DNA from: Lawsonibacter sp.
GTDB taxonomy: Bacteria; Bacillota; Clostridia; Oscillospirales; Oscillospiraceae
NCBI GenBank assembly: GCA_020025455.1
Contig: JAHHSC010000027.1
Location: forward strand, 1-15,131
Length of the DNA stretch: 15,131 nucleotides
Direction of reading: 5' to 3'
A program made the position numbers and the translations under genes. Below, piece after piece: positions 6,977-14,157 of the stretch. A model generated the notes under the pieces. That model was given only the letters and a program-made list of their open reading frames with translations. It did not search any database and was not told the origin of the DNA. The first letter of the stretch is position 1. Every line of letters begins with the position of its first letter.

Positions 6977-6985
6977 TGATAAAAT
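6977..6985 (+). promoter_or_regulatory. Possible extended -10 promoter for yqzL-recO
   Basis: TGATAAAAT is an extended -10 element (TG-N-TAAAAT) about 20 nt before the yqzL ribosome binding site. There is only an A-run, no recognisable -35 box, at the right distance, so this is tentative. Confidence 0.4.
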
Positions 6986-7016
6986 CCCTGCCACCATAAA
7001 AGCGGGAGGGGTTTTT

Positions 7017-7226
7017 ATGGACGAGCGGACACTTTGGGAGCTCTTTATGACCACCGGCTCACCGGCCGTCTATCTGACCCTGCGCATGGAGCAGCAGGGC
7101 TGGGAGCGCCAAAAACACAGGAGGTATGATGACCATGCACATGACCACCAAGGCGCTGGTTCTGCGGAGTGTGGACTACAAGGAGTCAGATCGGATTTTG
7201 ACGCTGCTCACCCCGGATATGGGTAA
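7017..7226 (+). CDS. yqzL: YqzL family small protein
   Basis: A small protein whose first 25 or so residues carry the YqzL pattern: a tryptophan, then LF, TG and a YL pair, here LWELFMTTGSPAVYLTLRME. YqzL has no known function but commonly precedes recO in Firmicutes, as here. GGGAGG lies 7 nt before the ATG at 7017. Family members are about 45-60 residues. This frame stays open for 69 residues and runs about 90 nt into recO, so the C-terminal part (from about residue 37) is out-of-frame recO sequence and unlikely to be conserved. Either the native stop was lost or the overlap is real. Confidence 0.75.
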   Translation: MDERTLWELFMTTGSPAVYLTLRMEQQGWERQKHRRYDDHAHDHQGAGSAECGLQGVRSDFDAAHPGYG

Positions 7227-7914
7227 GCTGACGGCCTCTGCCAGAGGAAGCCGCAAAAAGGGCAGTGCGCTGGCAGCCGGCACCCAGCTGCTGTGCTGGT
7301 CGGAGATGGTACTCTGTGAGCGGCAGGGCCGCTGGATGGTCACCGAATCCTCCACCGAGCGGCAGTTTGAAGGGGTGCGGAAGGATTTGGACAAGCTGGC
7401 CCTGGCCTGCTACTTTGCCGAGGTCACCGAGCTGTTGGCCGTGGAAGGCCTGCCCTCACCTGAGCTGCTGTCGCTGACGCTCAACAGCCTCCACGCTCTG
7501 GACCGGATGCGCAGGCCGCAGGAACTGGTGAAGGCAGCCTATGAGCTGCACGCGCTGTGTCTGGCCGGCTACGAGCCGCTGCTGGATGGCTGTGCGGTCT
7601 GCGGGGCAGCGGAGCCGGAGGACGCCCGATTCCACCTGCGTGAGGGGGTGCTCCACTGCGCCAAATGCAGGGGAGAGCTGGGAAGCGGAATCTCCATGCC
7701 GATCAACACCATGGCCCTGGAGGCGATGCGTCATATCGCCTACGGGAACCCCAAACACCTCTTTACGTTCCCAATCGACCAGACGGGACTAAAGCAGCTG
7801 GGTGATCTCACGGAGGCCTATCTGCATACCCAGCTGGAGCGGGGCTTTTCTACATTGGATTTTTACAAGCAGATGCGTGCGGCAAGCCAGAGCCAACCCT
7901 TTGCCAGCCGCTGA
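7135..7914 (+). CDS. recO: DNA repair protein RecO
   Basis: RecO works with RecR (and RecF) to load RecA on single-stranded DNA coated with SSB. The 259-aa protein has the N-terminal OB fold opening TTKALVLRSVDYKESDRILTL, a helical middle domain, and an intact zinc finger with cysteines at 153, 156, 175 and 178. Several in-frame ATGs occur (7126, 7129, 7135, 7141). AGGAGG at 7119-7124 gives a 10-nt spacer to 7135, a 4-nt spacer to 7129 and only 1 nt to 7126, so 7135 is chosen with 7129 possible. It is in an operon with yqzL, which it overlaps, and ends before a bidirectional terminator. Confidence 0.93.
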   Translation: MHMTTKALVLRSVDYKESDRILTLLTPDMGKLTASARGSRKKGSALAAGTQLLCWSEMVLCERQGRWMVTESSTERQFEGVRKDLDKLALACYFAEVTELLAVEGLPSPELLSLTLNSLHALDRMRRPQELVKAAYELHALCLAGYEPLLDGCAVCGAAEPEDARFHLREGVLHCAKCRGELGSGISMPINTMALEAMRHIAYGNPKHLFTFPIDQTGLKQLGDLTEAYLHTQLERGFSTLDFYKQMRAASQSQPFASR

Positions 7915-7986
7915 ACGATCTGTGGTTGGGACGACTATCGTCTTGAACGCGGCTGGATATCGTCTGGTCGATGCGCCATCGGCCAT

Positions 7987-8044
7987 AAAATCACCCCATC
8001 TGTCGGACCGGATCTCATACGGTCAACAGATGGGGTGTTATTTT
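7987..8044. terminator. Bidirectional terminator between recO and the symporter gene
   Basis: A long hairpin: ACCCCATCTGT (7993-8003) pairs perfectly with ACAGATGGGGT (8026-8036), an inner GACCG/CGGTC pair extends the stem, and AAAAT (7987-7991) faces ATTTT (8040-8044). It has T-rich flanks on both strands and lies between converging genes. Confidence 0.85.
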
Positions 8045-8073
8045 AGAGCGGATATTTTGTTCCGAATTTAGGT

Positions 8074-9471
8074 TCAGCCTTTGCCAAAGAACCGATTCCA
8101 GTAACCGACCACGAAGATACCCAGCACGATAAGGGGCAGGATATAGGTGACGTAGAAGCGAACGGCATTGGGGAAACGCAGGCCATCGCCGGTGTTGGCT
8201 TCCTTCAGGAAGTTGTTCCAGCCCCAGCCATACTTGCTGACGCAGAACAGCAGATAGATCAGGGAGCCAAGGGGCAGCAGGTTGTCGCTGATGAGAAAAT
8301 CCTCAAAGTCCAGCACGTTGGTGCCAGCCCCCAAGGGCTGGAAGGCAGACCACAGATTGAAGCCAAGAATACAGGGCATGGACAAAACCAGAATGGCTGC
8401 CGTGTTGACCAGAGCGGCCTTTTTGCGGCTCCAGCCCCACTTATCCATGGCGAAGCAGATGATATTCTCAAAGACGGCAGTGACGGTGGACATGGCCGCA
8501 AAGGACATGAACACGAAGAACAGAGCACCCCACAGCCGGCCGCCGCCGGGCATTGCATTGAACACGTTGGGCAGGGTCACGAAGATCAGCGCGGGTCCTT
8601 CACCGGGCGTGACACCGAAGGCAAAGCAGGCGGGGAAAATAATCAGACCCGCCATAAAGGCCACAAAGGTGTCCAGCAGACCCACGCGGACGGCTTCACC
8701 GGCCAGAGAGTGTTCTTTGCCGATGTAGCTGCCGAAAATGGCCAGCGCACCGATGCCCAGAGACAGGGTGAAGAAGGCCTGCCCCATAGCGGCGTAAATG
8801 GCCTCACCCAGGATCAGCTCCCCCTCGGCGTTATACATGAGGTTACGGAAGTTGGGCTTCAGATAGAAGTCCAGACCGGCCTTGGCCCCGTTCAAGGTAA
8901 GGGAACGGGCCACCAGCAGAACCATGACACCAAGCAGGCACAGCATCATAAACTTGTTGACCTTCTCTACGCCGTTTTGCAGGCCGCGGGAGCAGACCCA
9001 CATACCGAGGATCACGACCAGGACCATAAAGGCGGTCATCAGGCCGGGCTGCCCCATAAGGGAGCTAAACTCTTCGCTCACACCAGCGGCGTCCAATCCC
9101 ACAAAGTCCCCGGCGGCCATCTTGACGCAGTACAGCATCAGCCAGCCGGCCACGGTGGTGTAAAACATCATCAGCAGGTAATTTCCGGCAATGCCGAACC
9201 AGCTATATAGGTGCCACTTGGTTCCCTTGGGCTCCAGCGCCTGAAAGGACAAGGCAATGCTCTTCTTGCTGCCACGGCCCACGGCGAACTCCATCACCAT
9301 GACGGGCAGACCCAGAATAACCAGAAACAGCAGGTACACCAACACGAAGGCGGCTCCGCCGTATTTCCCGGTGATATAAGGAAAACGCCACACGTTGCCC
9401 AGACCGATGGCGCAGCCTGCTGAGATGAGCAGGAATCCCAGTCGGGACGAAAAACTCTCTCGATGTTCCAT
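8074..9471 (-). CDS. Sodium:neurotransmitter symporter (NSS/SNF) family amino acid transporter
   Basis: A 465-aa LeuT-fold secondary transporter; bacterial members couple sodium entry to uptake of amino acids such as leucine, tryptophan or other hydrophobic residues. The family signature in the unwound first helix is clear: SAGCAIGLGNVWRFPYITGK, followed by YGGAAFVLVYL and LPVMVMEFAVGRGSKKS. Hydrophobic segments, roughly 11-12, cover the whole protein, consistent with bacterial NSS proteins. The start ATG at 9471 is preceded by a GAGAGAGG-type ribosome binding site about 8 nt upstream. It is transcribed alone from a strong sigma-A promoter (9523-9551) with an inverted repeat beside the -35 box. 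The substrate cannot be read from sequence; the Trp importer elsewhere in the window is not linked to it. Confidence 0.92.
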   Translation of the reverse strand: MEHRESFSSRLGFLLISAGCAIGLGNVWRFPYITGKYGGAAFVLVYLLFLVILGLPVMVMEFAVGRGSKKSIALSFQALEPKGTKWHLYSWFGIAGNYLLMMFYTTVAGWLMLYCVKMAAGDFVGLDAAGVSEEFSSLMGQPGLMTAFMVLVVILGMWVCSRGLQNGVEKVNKFMMLCLLGVMVLLVARSLTLNGAKAGLDFYLKPNFRNLMYNAEGELILGEAIYAAMGQAFFTLSLGIGALAIFGSYIGKEHSLAGEAVRVGLLDTFVAFMAGLIIFPACFAFGVTPGEGPALIFVTLPNVFNAMPGGGRLWGALFFVFMSFAAMSTVTAVFENIICFAMDKWGWSRKKAALVNTAAILVLSMPCILGFNLWSAFQPLGAGTNVLDFEDFLISDNLLPLGSLIYLLFCVSKYGWGWNNFLKEANTGDGLRFPNAVRFYVTYILPLIVLGIFVVGYWNRFFGKG

Positions 9472-9522
9472 TGAATCTTCCTCTCTCTTGATATGGCGAA
9501 CTAGGATGCGTCATAATACCAT

Positions 9523-9551
9523 ATTCTACAAAAAAAGCAGACGGGGGTCAA
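9523..9551 (-). promoter_or_regulatory. Sigma-A promoter of the NSS transporter gene
   Basis: On the minus strand TTGACC (9551-9546), 17 bp, TAGAAT (9528-9523). Both boxes match the consensus at five of six positions. Confidence 0.8.
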
Positions 9552-9554
9552 TTC

Positions 9555-9573
9555 CCTATTTGTGAAAAATAGG
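9555..9573. repeat. Inverted repeat next to the NSS -35 box
   Basis: CCTATTT (9555-9561) and AAATAGG (9567-9573) are exact reverse complements 5 nt apart, three bases upstream of the -35 box of the symporter promoter. The size and position suit a regulator binding site, but a chance repeat cannot be excluded. Confidence 0.45.
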
Positions 9574-9637
9574 AGGGAGCGGGAGGGACTTTTTAGGCAC
9601 AATGCTTTAAACCGACAAAGTGAAAGGAAATGGGCAT

Positions 9638-9669
9638 AAAAAAGCCGCCGTTTCCCTCGAAACGGCGGC
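9638..9669 (-). terminator. Intrinsic terminator of the pyrophosphatase gene
   Basis: On the minus strand GCCGCCGTTT (9669-9660) pairs perfectly with AAACGGCGGC (9653-9644), followed by six Ts (9643-9638). It lies about 20 nt after the gene's stop. Confidence 0.93.
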
Positions 9670-9690
9670 AGCAAATTTGAACCCAGCGGC

Positions 9691-11307
9691 TTAGCCCCAG
9701 AGGCCGGAGAGCGTGGGGATGACCTGCTTTTTGCGGGACATGATTTTGGGCAGGAAGGCGCAGTGACTGTCCTCGTCCTTGATGCTGAAGGCCTGACAGA
9801 TGGTTTTTTCATCGCCTACATACAGCAGTTGGGTGCCATCCAGCAGCACATCGGTAATCATCAGCAGTACGGAGTCCAGCTTGCGCTCGGAACGGATGCG
9901 GCTCATTTCATCCAGAAACTCCTGCTGACGGGCCAGAAGGTGATTGGAGTCCATGCTGGTGATCTGGCTGACGGCCAGGTTATGGCCGGCGATGTGGAAC
10001 TCCTTATAGTCGGTGTTCAGCATATCGGCGGCGGTCTTGTCATCCCCGCAGCCGGCGGAGAAAATGGCGTGTCCCAGCTCGTCCAGAGAGACATTGGCGA
10101 TGCGGGCCATGCGATTGGCCACATCAATGTCGCGCTGTGTGCAGGTGGGGGACTTAAACATGACGGTGTCGGACAGGATGGCAGCGCACATGAGCCCGGC
10201 AATTTTGGCGGAGGGCATCAGGCCCTTCTCCTGGTACATAGTGGCGATGATGGTATTGCTGCAGCCAACCGGCTCATTGCGTACGTAAATGGGGTACTTG
10301 GTCTCAATATCAGCCAGCCGGTGGTGGTCGATGATCTCCAGGATCTCGGCCTGTTCCAGACCGGGGACAGACTGGGATTTCTCGTTGTGATCCACCAGGA
10401 TGACCCGTTTGCGCCGGGGTTTCAGCAGATGATACCGTGACAGCGTGCCCACGACATGTTCGTTCTCATCCAGAATGGGGTAGGTGCGGAAGCGGCTCTC
10501 CAGGACCTTGTTCTTGACGTCGTCAATGTAGTCCTCCAGGTGGAAGTAAACCAGCTCGTCGCGCTTGCAGATACCGCTGATGGGCAGGGCGTGACAGATC
10601 ACACGGACGGCCTGGTAAGCGTCCAGAGGGGTGGAAATGATGCAGGTGTCCGTCTCGGTCTCCAGAAGCTCCTGGTCTACCTCAGACTGGCACACGATGA
10701 CGCAGTCCACATGGAGATCCACGGCGCGGCGGATCATGTCGGGCTGATCGCCGCAGACCACGATGCTGTTCGGGTCGGAGAAGAGCAGATGCTCCCGCCC
10801 GGTGGGCAGAGCAATGGTGATGTGACCGGAAACAGAGTCCCGGATCTGGGCGCTTTCGTTGAGCACCCGGCCCTCCAGCACAGACAGAAGGTTAAAGACC
10901 GGGACATCCTTCAGATATGCGTCTTTCATAGAGGCCACATCGTGGCTGGCAACGTCACCGGCAGAGATCATGCCGAACAGGGTGCCGTCCTCGTTGGCGA
11001 TGGGCAGAGCAGAGAATTTTTCGGTCTGCATGGTCTCCCAGGCGCGGCTGAGTGTGACGGCGGGGGAGAGGATCGGGGGGGTATCGTAGTCCAAATCCAT
11101 GACCTGGGTACGGACGTTGGAAATGAGCTTTGGAGGGTGGGCATCGAAACGGTCCAGCACCGCCTGAGTCTCATCGCTGACCTGTCCCAGACGTGCAGCC
11201 TGGTACTGCCGGTCGCCCAGTGCGTTTTTCAGAGCGGCATAGGCCATAGCGGACACAATCGAGTCGGTATCCGGATTTTTGTGTCCGGTAATGTAAACGG
11301 TATCCAT
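9691..11307 (-). CDS. ppaC: Manganese-dependent inorganic pyrophosphatase with CBS and DRTGG domains (family II)
   Basis: Cytoplasmic enzyme hydrolysing pyrophosphate to phosphate. At 538 aa it is far longer than the roughly 310-aa simple family II enzymes because regulatory domains are inserted in the DHH domain. In order: a DHH start with GHKNPDTDS (H9, D13, D15), CBS 1 (about 70-125), a DRTGG-like domain (about 135-245), CBS 2 (about 250-298), the rest of the DHH domain with VDHN (306-308) and IDHH (326-329), and a C-terminal DHHA2 domain with SRKKQ at 524-528. In characterised clostridial relatives the CBS pair binds adenine nucleotides (AMP/ADP inhibit, ATP activates) and DRTGG is associated with diadenosine polyphosphate activation. 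AAAGGAGG lies 6 nt before the ATG. Own promoter and terminator. Confidence 0.95.
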   Translation of the reverse strand: MDTVYITGHKNPDTDSIVSAMAYAALKNALGDRQYQAARLGQVSDETQAVLDRFDAHPPKLISNVRTQVMDLDYDTPPILSPAVTLSRAWETMQTEKFSALPIANEDGTLFGMISAGDVASHDVASMKDAYLKDVPVFNLLSVLEGRVLNESAQIRDSVSGHITIALPTGREHLLFSDPNSIVVCGDQPDMIRRAVDLHVDCVIVCQSEVDQELLETETDTCIISTPLDAYQAVRVICHALPISGICKRDELVYFHLEDYIDDVKNKVLESRFRTYPILDENEHVVGTLSRYHLLKPRRKRVILVDHNEKSQSVPGLEQAEILEIIDHHRLADIETKYPIYVRNEPVGCSNTIIATMYQEKGLMPSAKIAGLMCAAILSDTVMFKSPTCTQRDIDVANRMARIANVSLDELGHAIFSAGCGDDKTAADMLNTDYKEFHIAGHNLAVSQITSMDSNHLLARQQEFLDEMSRIRSERKLDSVLLMITDVLLDGTQLLYVGDEKTICQAFSIKDEDSHCAFLPKIMSRKKQVIPTLSGLWG

Positions 11308-11347
11308 TTTGTGCCTCCTTTAGATAAAAATTCATTCGGATGCATTT

Positions 11348-11376
11348 ATTCTAACGTGAAATGAAACTGAACGCAA
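11348..11376 (-). promoter_or_regulatory. Sigma-A promoter of ppaC
   Basis: On the minus strand TTGCGT (11376-11371), 17 bp, TAGAAT (11353-11348), about 40 nt before the ppaC start. The surroundings are AT-rich. Confidence 0.75.
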
Positions 11377-11549
11377 TAGAATTTTTAAAGACAAAGGTCC
11401 GGTCCTTGCTTGTTCAATTAGCAGTTTCGGAAAATATGCAGCGATCCGCAATCGGAGGGACGCGGTCAGGGATGCGGGCTGCACGGCTGCCGGTGAGACA
11501 AAAAGGGGGCATCAAAGGGGAATGACGTGAATAGGCTGTCCCAAAGGGC

Positions 11550-12809
11550 TCAGTCCCAAATGGCGGTGGCGAAGTAGTCCTCGGGGGTCTCAGCCCGGCG
11601 GATGAGCCGGGTAGAACCGTCCTCCTGAAGCAGGATCTCAGCCGAGCGCAGACGGCCGTTGTACTGGTAGCCCATGGCGTGGCCGTGGGCACCGGTGTCG
11701 TGAATGACCAGCAGATCGCCTACATCAATCTTGGGCAGCATACGGTCCACGGCGAACTTGTCGTTATTTTCGCAGAGTGCGCCGGTGATGTCGTACTTAT
11801 GGTCACAAGGCAGATCTTCCTTGCCCATGACGGTGATGTGGTGATAGGCGCCGTACATGGCGGGCCGCATCAGGTTGGCAGCGCAGGCGTCCACGCCGAT
11901 GTAGTCCTTGTAGGTGATCTTCTCGTGGAGGACCCGGGTGACCAGATGACCGTAGGGGGCCAGCATGAACCGGCCCAGCTCCGTGCAGATGGACACATCG
12001 CCCATACCGGCGGGAACCAGAATCTCCTCATAGGCCTTGCGGACGCCTTCGCCGATGACGGAAATGTCGTTGGCGGTCTGCTCAGGACGATAGGGGACGC
12101 CAACGCCGCCGGACAGGTTGATAAAGGTGATGTGGCAGCCCGTCTCCTCCTTCAGCTCCACAGCGGTGCGGAACAAGATGGCGGCCAGGGCGGGGTAGTA
12201 CTCGTTGGAGATGGTGTTGGAGGCCAGAAAGGCGTGGATACCGAACTCCTCCGCACCAAGCGCGTTCAGCTTCTTGAAGGCCTCGGTCATCTGGCTCCGG
12301 GTCAGGCCGTACTTGGCATCACCTGGGTTGTCCATGACCTGGAAGCCCTCCTTGCTCTCCCCCAGGGTAAAGGTGCCGCCTGGATTAAAGCGGCAGGAGA
12401 TGCGCTTGGGGATACGGCCGATGGTGTCCTTTAAAAAGTCCACGTGGCTGATATCATCCAGATTGATTGTGGCACCCAGCTTGTCTGCCAGAACAAACTC
12501 CTCGGCAGGGGTGTCGTTGGAAGAGAACATGATCTCCTGTCCGGCAAAGCCGCAGCGGTCGCTCATCATCAGCTCGGTGAGGGAGGAGCAGTCCACGCCG
12601 CAGCCCTCCTCACGCAGCAGCTTTAGAATCTGGGGATTGGGGGTGGCCTTCACGGCAAAGTATTCCTTGAAGCCGGGGTTCCAGGCAAAGGCACGGCGCA
12701 GGGCGCGGGCGTTCTCGCGGATACCCTTCTCATCGTAGAGGTGGAATGGGGTTGGGTATTCCTTCACCATTTCCTGAAGCTGGCTCAAAGTCACAAAGGG
12801 GGTTTTCAT
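11550..12809 (-). CDS. lysA: Diaminopimelate decarboxylase
   Basis: Pyridoxal-phosphate enzyme of the alanine racemase-like fold that converts meso-diaminopimelate to lysine, the last step of the pathway. The 419-aa length is normal. Visible landmarks are the PLP lysine K54 in YFAVKATPN, the glycine-rich phosphate loop NLSGGVGVPYRPEQ at 231-244, the substrate-binding region DACAANLMRPAMYGAYHHI, the catalytic CE (C346-E347) in GALCENND, and HDTGAHGHAMG near 370. Two motifs differ from textbook LysA: HAFLASN (192-198) stands where HIGS is usual, and ELGR (277-280) replaces EPGR. This variant seems usual for clostridial LysA, so function is probably kept. GAGGAG lies 9 nt before the ATG. No convincing terminator is visible between it and ppaC. 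Confidence 0.92.
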   Translation of the reverse strand: MKTPFVTLSQLQEMVKEYPTPFHLYDEKGIRENARALRRAFAWNPGFKEYFAVKATPNPQILKLLREEGCGVDCSSLTELMMSDRCGFAGQEIMFSSNDTPAEEFVLADKLGATINLDDISHVDFLKDTIGRIPKRISCRFNPGGTFTLGESKEGFQVMDNPGDAKYGLTRSQMTEAFKKLNALGAEEFGIHAFLASNTISNEYYPALAAILFRTAVELKEETGCHITFINLSGGVGVPYRPEQTANDISVIGEGVRKAYEEILVPAGMGDVSICTELGRFMLAPYGHLVTRVLHEKITYKDYIGVDACAANLMRPAMYGAYHHITVMGKEDLPCDHKYDITGALCENNDKFAVDRMLPKIDVGDLLVIHDTGAHGHAMGYQYNGRLRSAEILLQEDGSTRLIRRAETPEDYFATAIWD

Positions 12810-12833
12810 GGGCGATCACTCCTCGTATGAAGT

Positions 12834-12848
12834 CGGCGGATGCCGCCG
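12834..12848. other. Small hairpin in the lysA leader
   Basis: CGGCGG (12834-12839) and CCGCCG (12843-12848) form a 6-bp stem with a 3-base loop in the 5' untranslated region of lysA, upstream of the ribosome binding site. It is not a lysine (L-box) riboswitch, which is far larger; a regulatory role is only possible. Confidence 0.35.
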
Positions 12849-12870
12849 GAAACATTACAAAATTAGATTT

Positions 12871-12899
12871 ATTCTATCGAGATTTTGCACAAAAGTCAA
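12871..12899 (-). promoter_or_regulatory. Sigma-A promoter of lysA
   Basis: On the minus strand TTGACT (12899-12894), 17 bp, TAGAAT (12876-12871). Each box matches the consensus at five of six positions. Confidence 0.85.
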
Positions 12900-12985
12900 T
12901 TGCTTTACCCGTTAAACCCATGAATTTAATGAAAAAAACGGGAAACAATAAGGAACGCAGGCCGTTAAAATGTTAGGGAAACTAC

Positions 12986-13014
12986 TTGCAAGAAGGGGTT
13001 AAATAAGGTAAAAT
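12986..13014 (+). promoter_or_regulatory. Sigma-A promoter of the acidic coiled-coil protein gene
   Basis: TTGCAA (12986-12991), a 17-bp spacer and TAAAAT (13009-13014). It leads to a short leader with a strong AAAAGGAGG at 13041-13049 before the ATG at 13058. Confidence 0.78.
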
Positions 13015-13057
13015 AAGCAAACAACGGGAAACCGTATGATAAAAGGAGGAACGACAT

Positions 13058-13513
13058 ATGGGATGGCGCGATACATTTGATCTGCTGAAGGACAAGACGG
13101 TCGATCTGGCACAGGCTGGTGTGGCCCAGTCCAAGCGGCTGGCAGAGATTGCCAAGCTGAAAGCCGCAAATGTGGCAGAAGAGGATACCATCAAAAAGGC
13201 GTACATTGAAATTGGCAAGCTTTATTATGCCGAGAAGGGCATCGTCGCAGAGGGTCCTTATGCCGCCGCCTGCGAGAAGATCACCGCCGCCAGAGCAGCC
13301 ATCGAGGCTAACAATGACCGCATCGAGGAGCTGAAGGAAAAGGACGACGAGGAGATCGAGGAGCCTGTTGTGGTGGCCGAGACGACGGCCGCTTCGGTGG
13401 AGGAGGTCAGCGAGGAGGACTTCGCCGAGGAGACTGCCCCCGCCGCTGAGGAGGCTGCCGCGGATGCTTCTTCCGAAGAGCCTGCCGCCGAGGAGCCTAA
13501 GCCCGAGGCATGA
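13058..13513 (+). CDS. Acidic coiled-coil protein of unknown function
   Basis: A 151-aa cytoplasmic protein with no signal or membrane segment. Residues 1-95 are charged and helix-prone: KLKAANVAEEDTIKKAYIEIGKL, a KLYYAEKG segment, then ITAARAAIEANNDRIEELKEKDDEE, suggesting a coiled coil. From about residue 96 to the end the chain is low-complexity Glu/Ala/Pro/Ser with almost no basic residues. I have seen similar hypothetical proteins in Oscillospiraceae but know of no function. Promoter, ribosome binding site and terminator are all strong, so it is probably a well-expressed single gene. It may be a scaffold or envelope-associated helper; that is speculation. The C-terminal tail is the least reliable region for homology searches. 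Confidence 0.85.
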   Translation: MGWRDTFDLLKDKTVDLAQAGVAQSKRLAEIAKLKAANVAEEDTIKKAYIEIGKLYYAEKGIVAEGPYAAACEKITAARAAIEANNDRIEELKEKDDEEIEEPVVVAETTAASVEEVSEEDFAEETAPAAEEAAADASSEEPAAEEPKPEA

Positions 13514-13529
13514 GCATCTAAAACCAAAA

Positions 13530-13561
13530 GCCGCTGCGGGCCGATTCCGCGGCGGCTTTTT
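13530..13561 (+). terminator. Intrinsic terminator after the coiled-coil protein gene
   Basis: GCCGCTGCGG (13530-13539) pairs with CCGCGGCGGC (13547-13556), with one G-U pair and a 7-base loop, followed by five Ts. Confidence 0.9.
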
Positions 13562-13605
13562 GCACATAAAACCGTTAAAAATTCAAATCATAAGGAGCGA
13601 GAGAA

Positions 13606-13959
13606 ATGCTGTTTATCGAATATCCGAAATGTTCCACCTGCCAGAAGGCCAAAAAGTTTCTGGACAGCCACGGCGCTGCTTACACAGACCGTCCCATCAA
13701 AGAGGAGAATCCGACCGCCCAGGAGCTGAAAAACTGGCAGCGGATCAGCGGTCTGCCCCTCAAAAAGTTCTTCAACACGTCGGGTATGCTCTATAAAGAA
13801 CTGGGCCTGAAGGATAAGCTGCCCGCGATGAGCGAAGCGGAGCAGTTCGACCTGCTGGCCAGCGATGGCATGCTGGTGAAGCGGCCCATTCTGGTGGGGG
13901 ACGATTTTGTCCTGGTGGGGTTTAAAGAGACAGAATGGGCCGAAACCCTGGCAAAGTAA
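13606..13959 (+). CDS. ArsC/Spx family thioredoxin-fold protein
   Basis: A 117-aa protein of the arsenate reductase (ArsC)/YffB/Spx family. The N-terminal thioredoxin-type strand leads to YPKCSTCQKAKKFL, with a CXXC pair at C9 and C12 as in Spx/MgsR. The middle has LKKFFNTSG, as in YffB-type proteins, and the C-terminal part has KRPILV (R93), the position of a catalytic arginine in ArsC. True arsenate reductases rely on the N-terminal cysteine plus partner arginines. No ars genes are nearby, so a redox or stress-regulatory role is at least as likely as arsenate reduction. AAGGAG lies 8 nt before the ATG. It follows the coiled-coil gene after a terminator; I see no clear separate promoter. Confidence 0.88.
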   Translation: MLFIEYPKCSTCQKAKKFLDSHGAAYTDRPIKEENPTAQELKNWQRISGLPLKKFFNTSGMLYKELGLKDKLPAMSEAEQFDLLASDGMLVKRPILVGDDFVLVGFKETEWAETLAK

Positions 13960-14108
13960 AAAATTTATCGCAAAATAATGCCAAAATCTTTAATATACAC
14001 CAACCACAAAAAACCGACCCTGTGATGCGGGGAAGAGGGAAAAGCAGGATGGCAGGGCTGGAAGCGCTCCCCACGACTTTTTAGAGCGGCCCCGGACACA
14101 ATGATAGA
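13960..14108. other. Intergenic stretch without recognised gene
   Basis: An AT-rich first 50 bases turn GC-rich, with no reading frame of note and no recognised riboswitch. GGAAGCGCTCC at 14070-14080 is an imperfect palindrome. The stretch ends at the terminator at 14109-14136. Confidence 0.5.
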
Positions 14109-14136
14109 GCGGGCGGGATGAGATCCGCCCGCTTTT
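14109..14136 (+). terminator. Intrinsic terminator upstream of spoIVB
   Basis: GCGGGCGG-GAT and ATCCGCCCGC form a 10-bp stem with one bulged G and a GAG loop, followed by TTTTCATTTT. It would end transcription from the ArsC/Spx gene, whose stop lies 150 nt upstream, or of an unrecognised transcript in between. Confidence 0.85.
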
Positions 14137-14157
14137 CATTTTGCAGGGGGTGTGTTT

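Noticed and set aside
7964..7984. Short hairpin (GGTCGATG/CATCGGCC) after recO
   Set aside because: No T-run follows and it lies next to a much stronger bidirectional terminator; probably incidental.
10456..11364. Open frame of 302 codons on the plus strand opposite the pyrophosphatase gene
   Set aside because: Antisense to a complete DHH/CBS/DRTGG protein; no ribosome binding site or domain.
11410..11549. Search for a lysA terminator on the minus strand
   Set aside because: Only short, imperfect stems without a proper T-run were found, so no terminator is called; lysA transcripts may run toward ppaC.
11679..12434. Open frame of 251 codons on the plus strand opposite lysA
   Set aside because: Antisense shadow of a conserved enzyme, without a plausible start signal.
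14137..14157. CATTTTG before spoIVB as a possible sigma-G -10 box
   Set aside because: No matching -35 box at the expected distance could be found, so a forespore promoter is not claimed.
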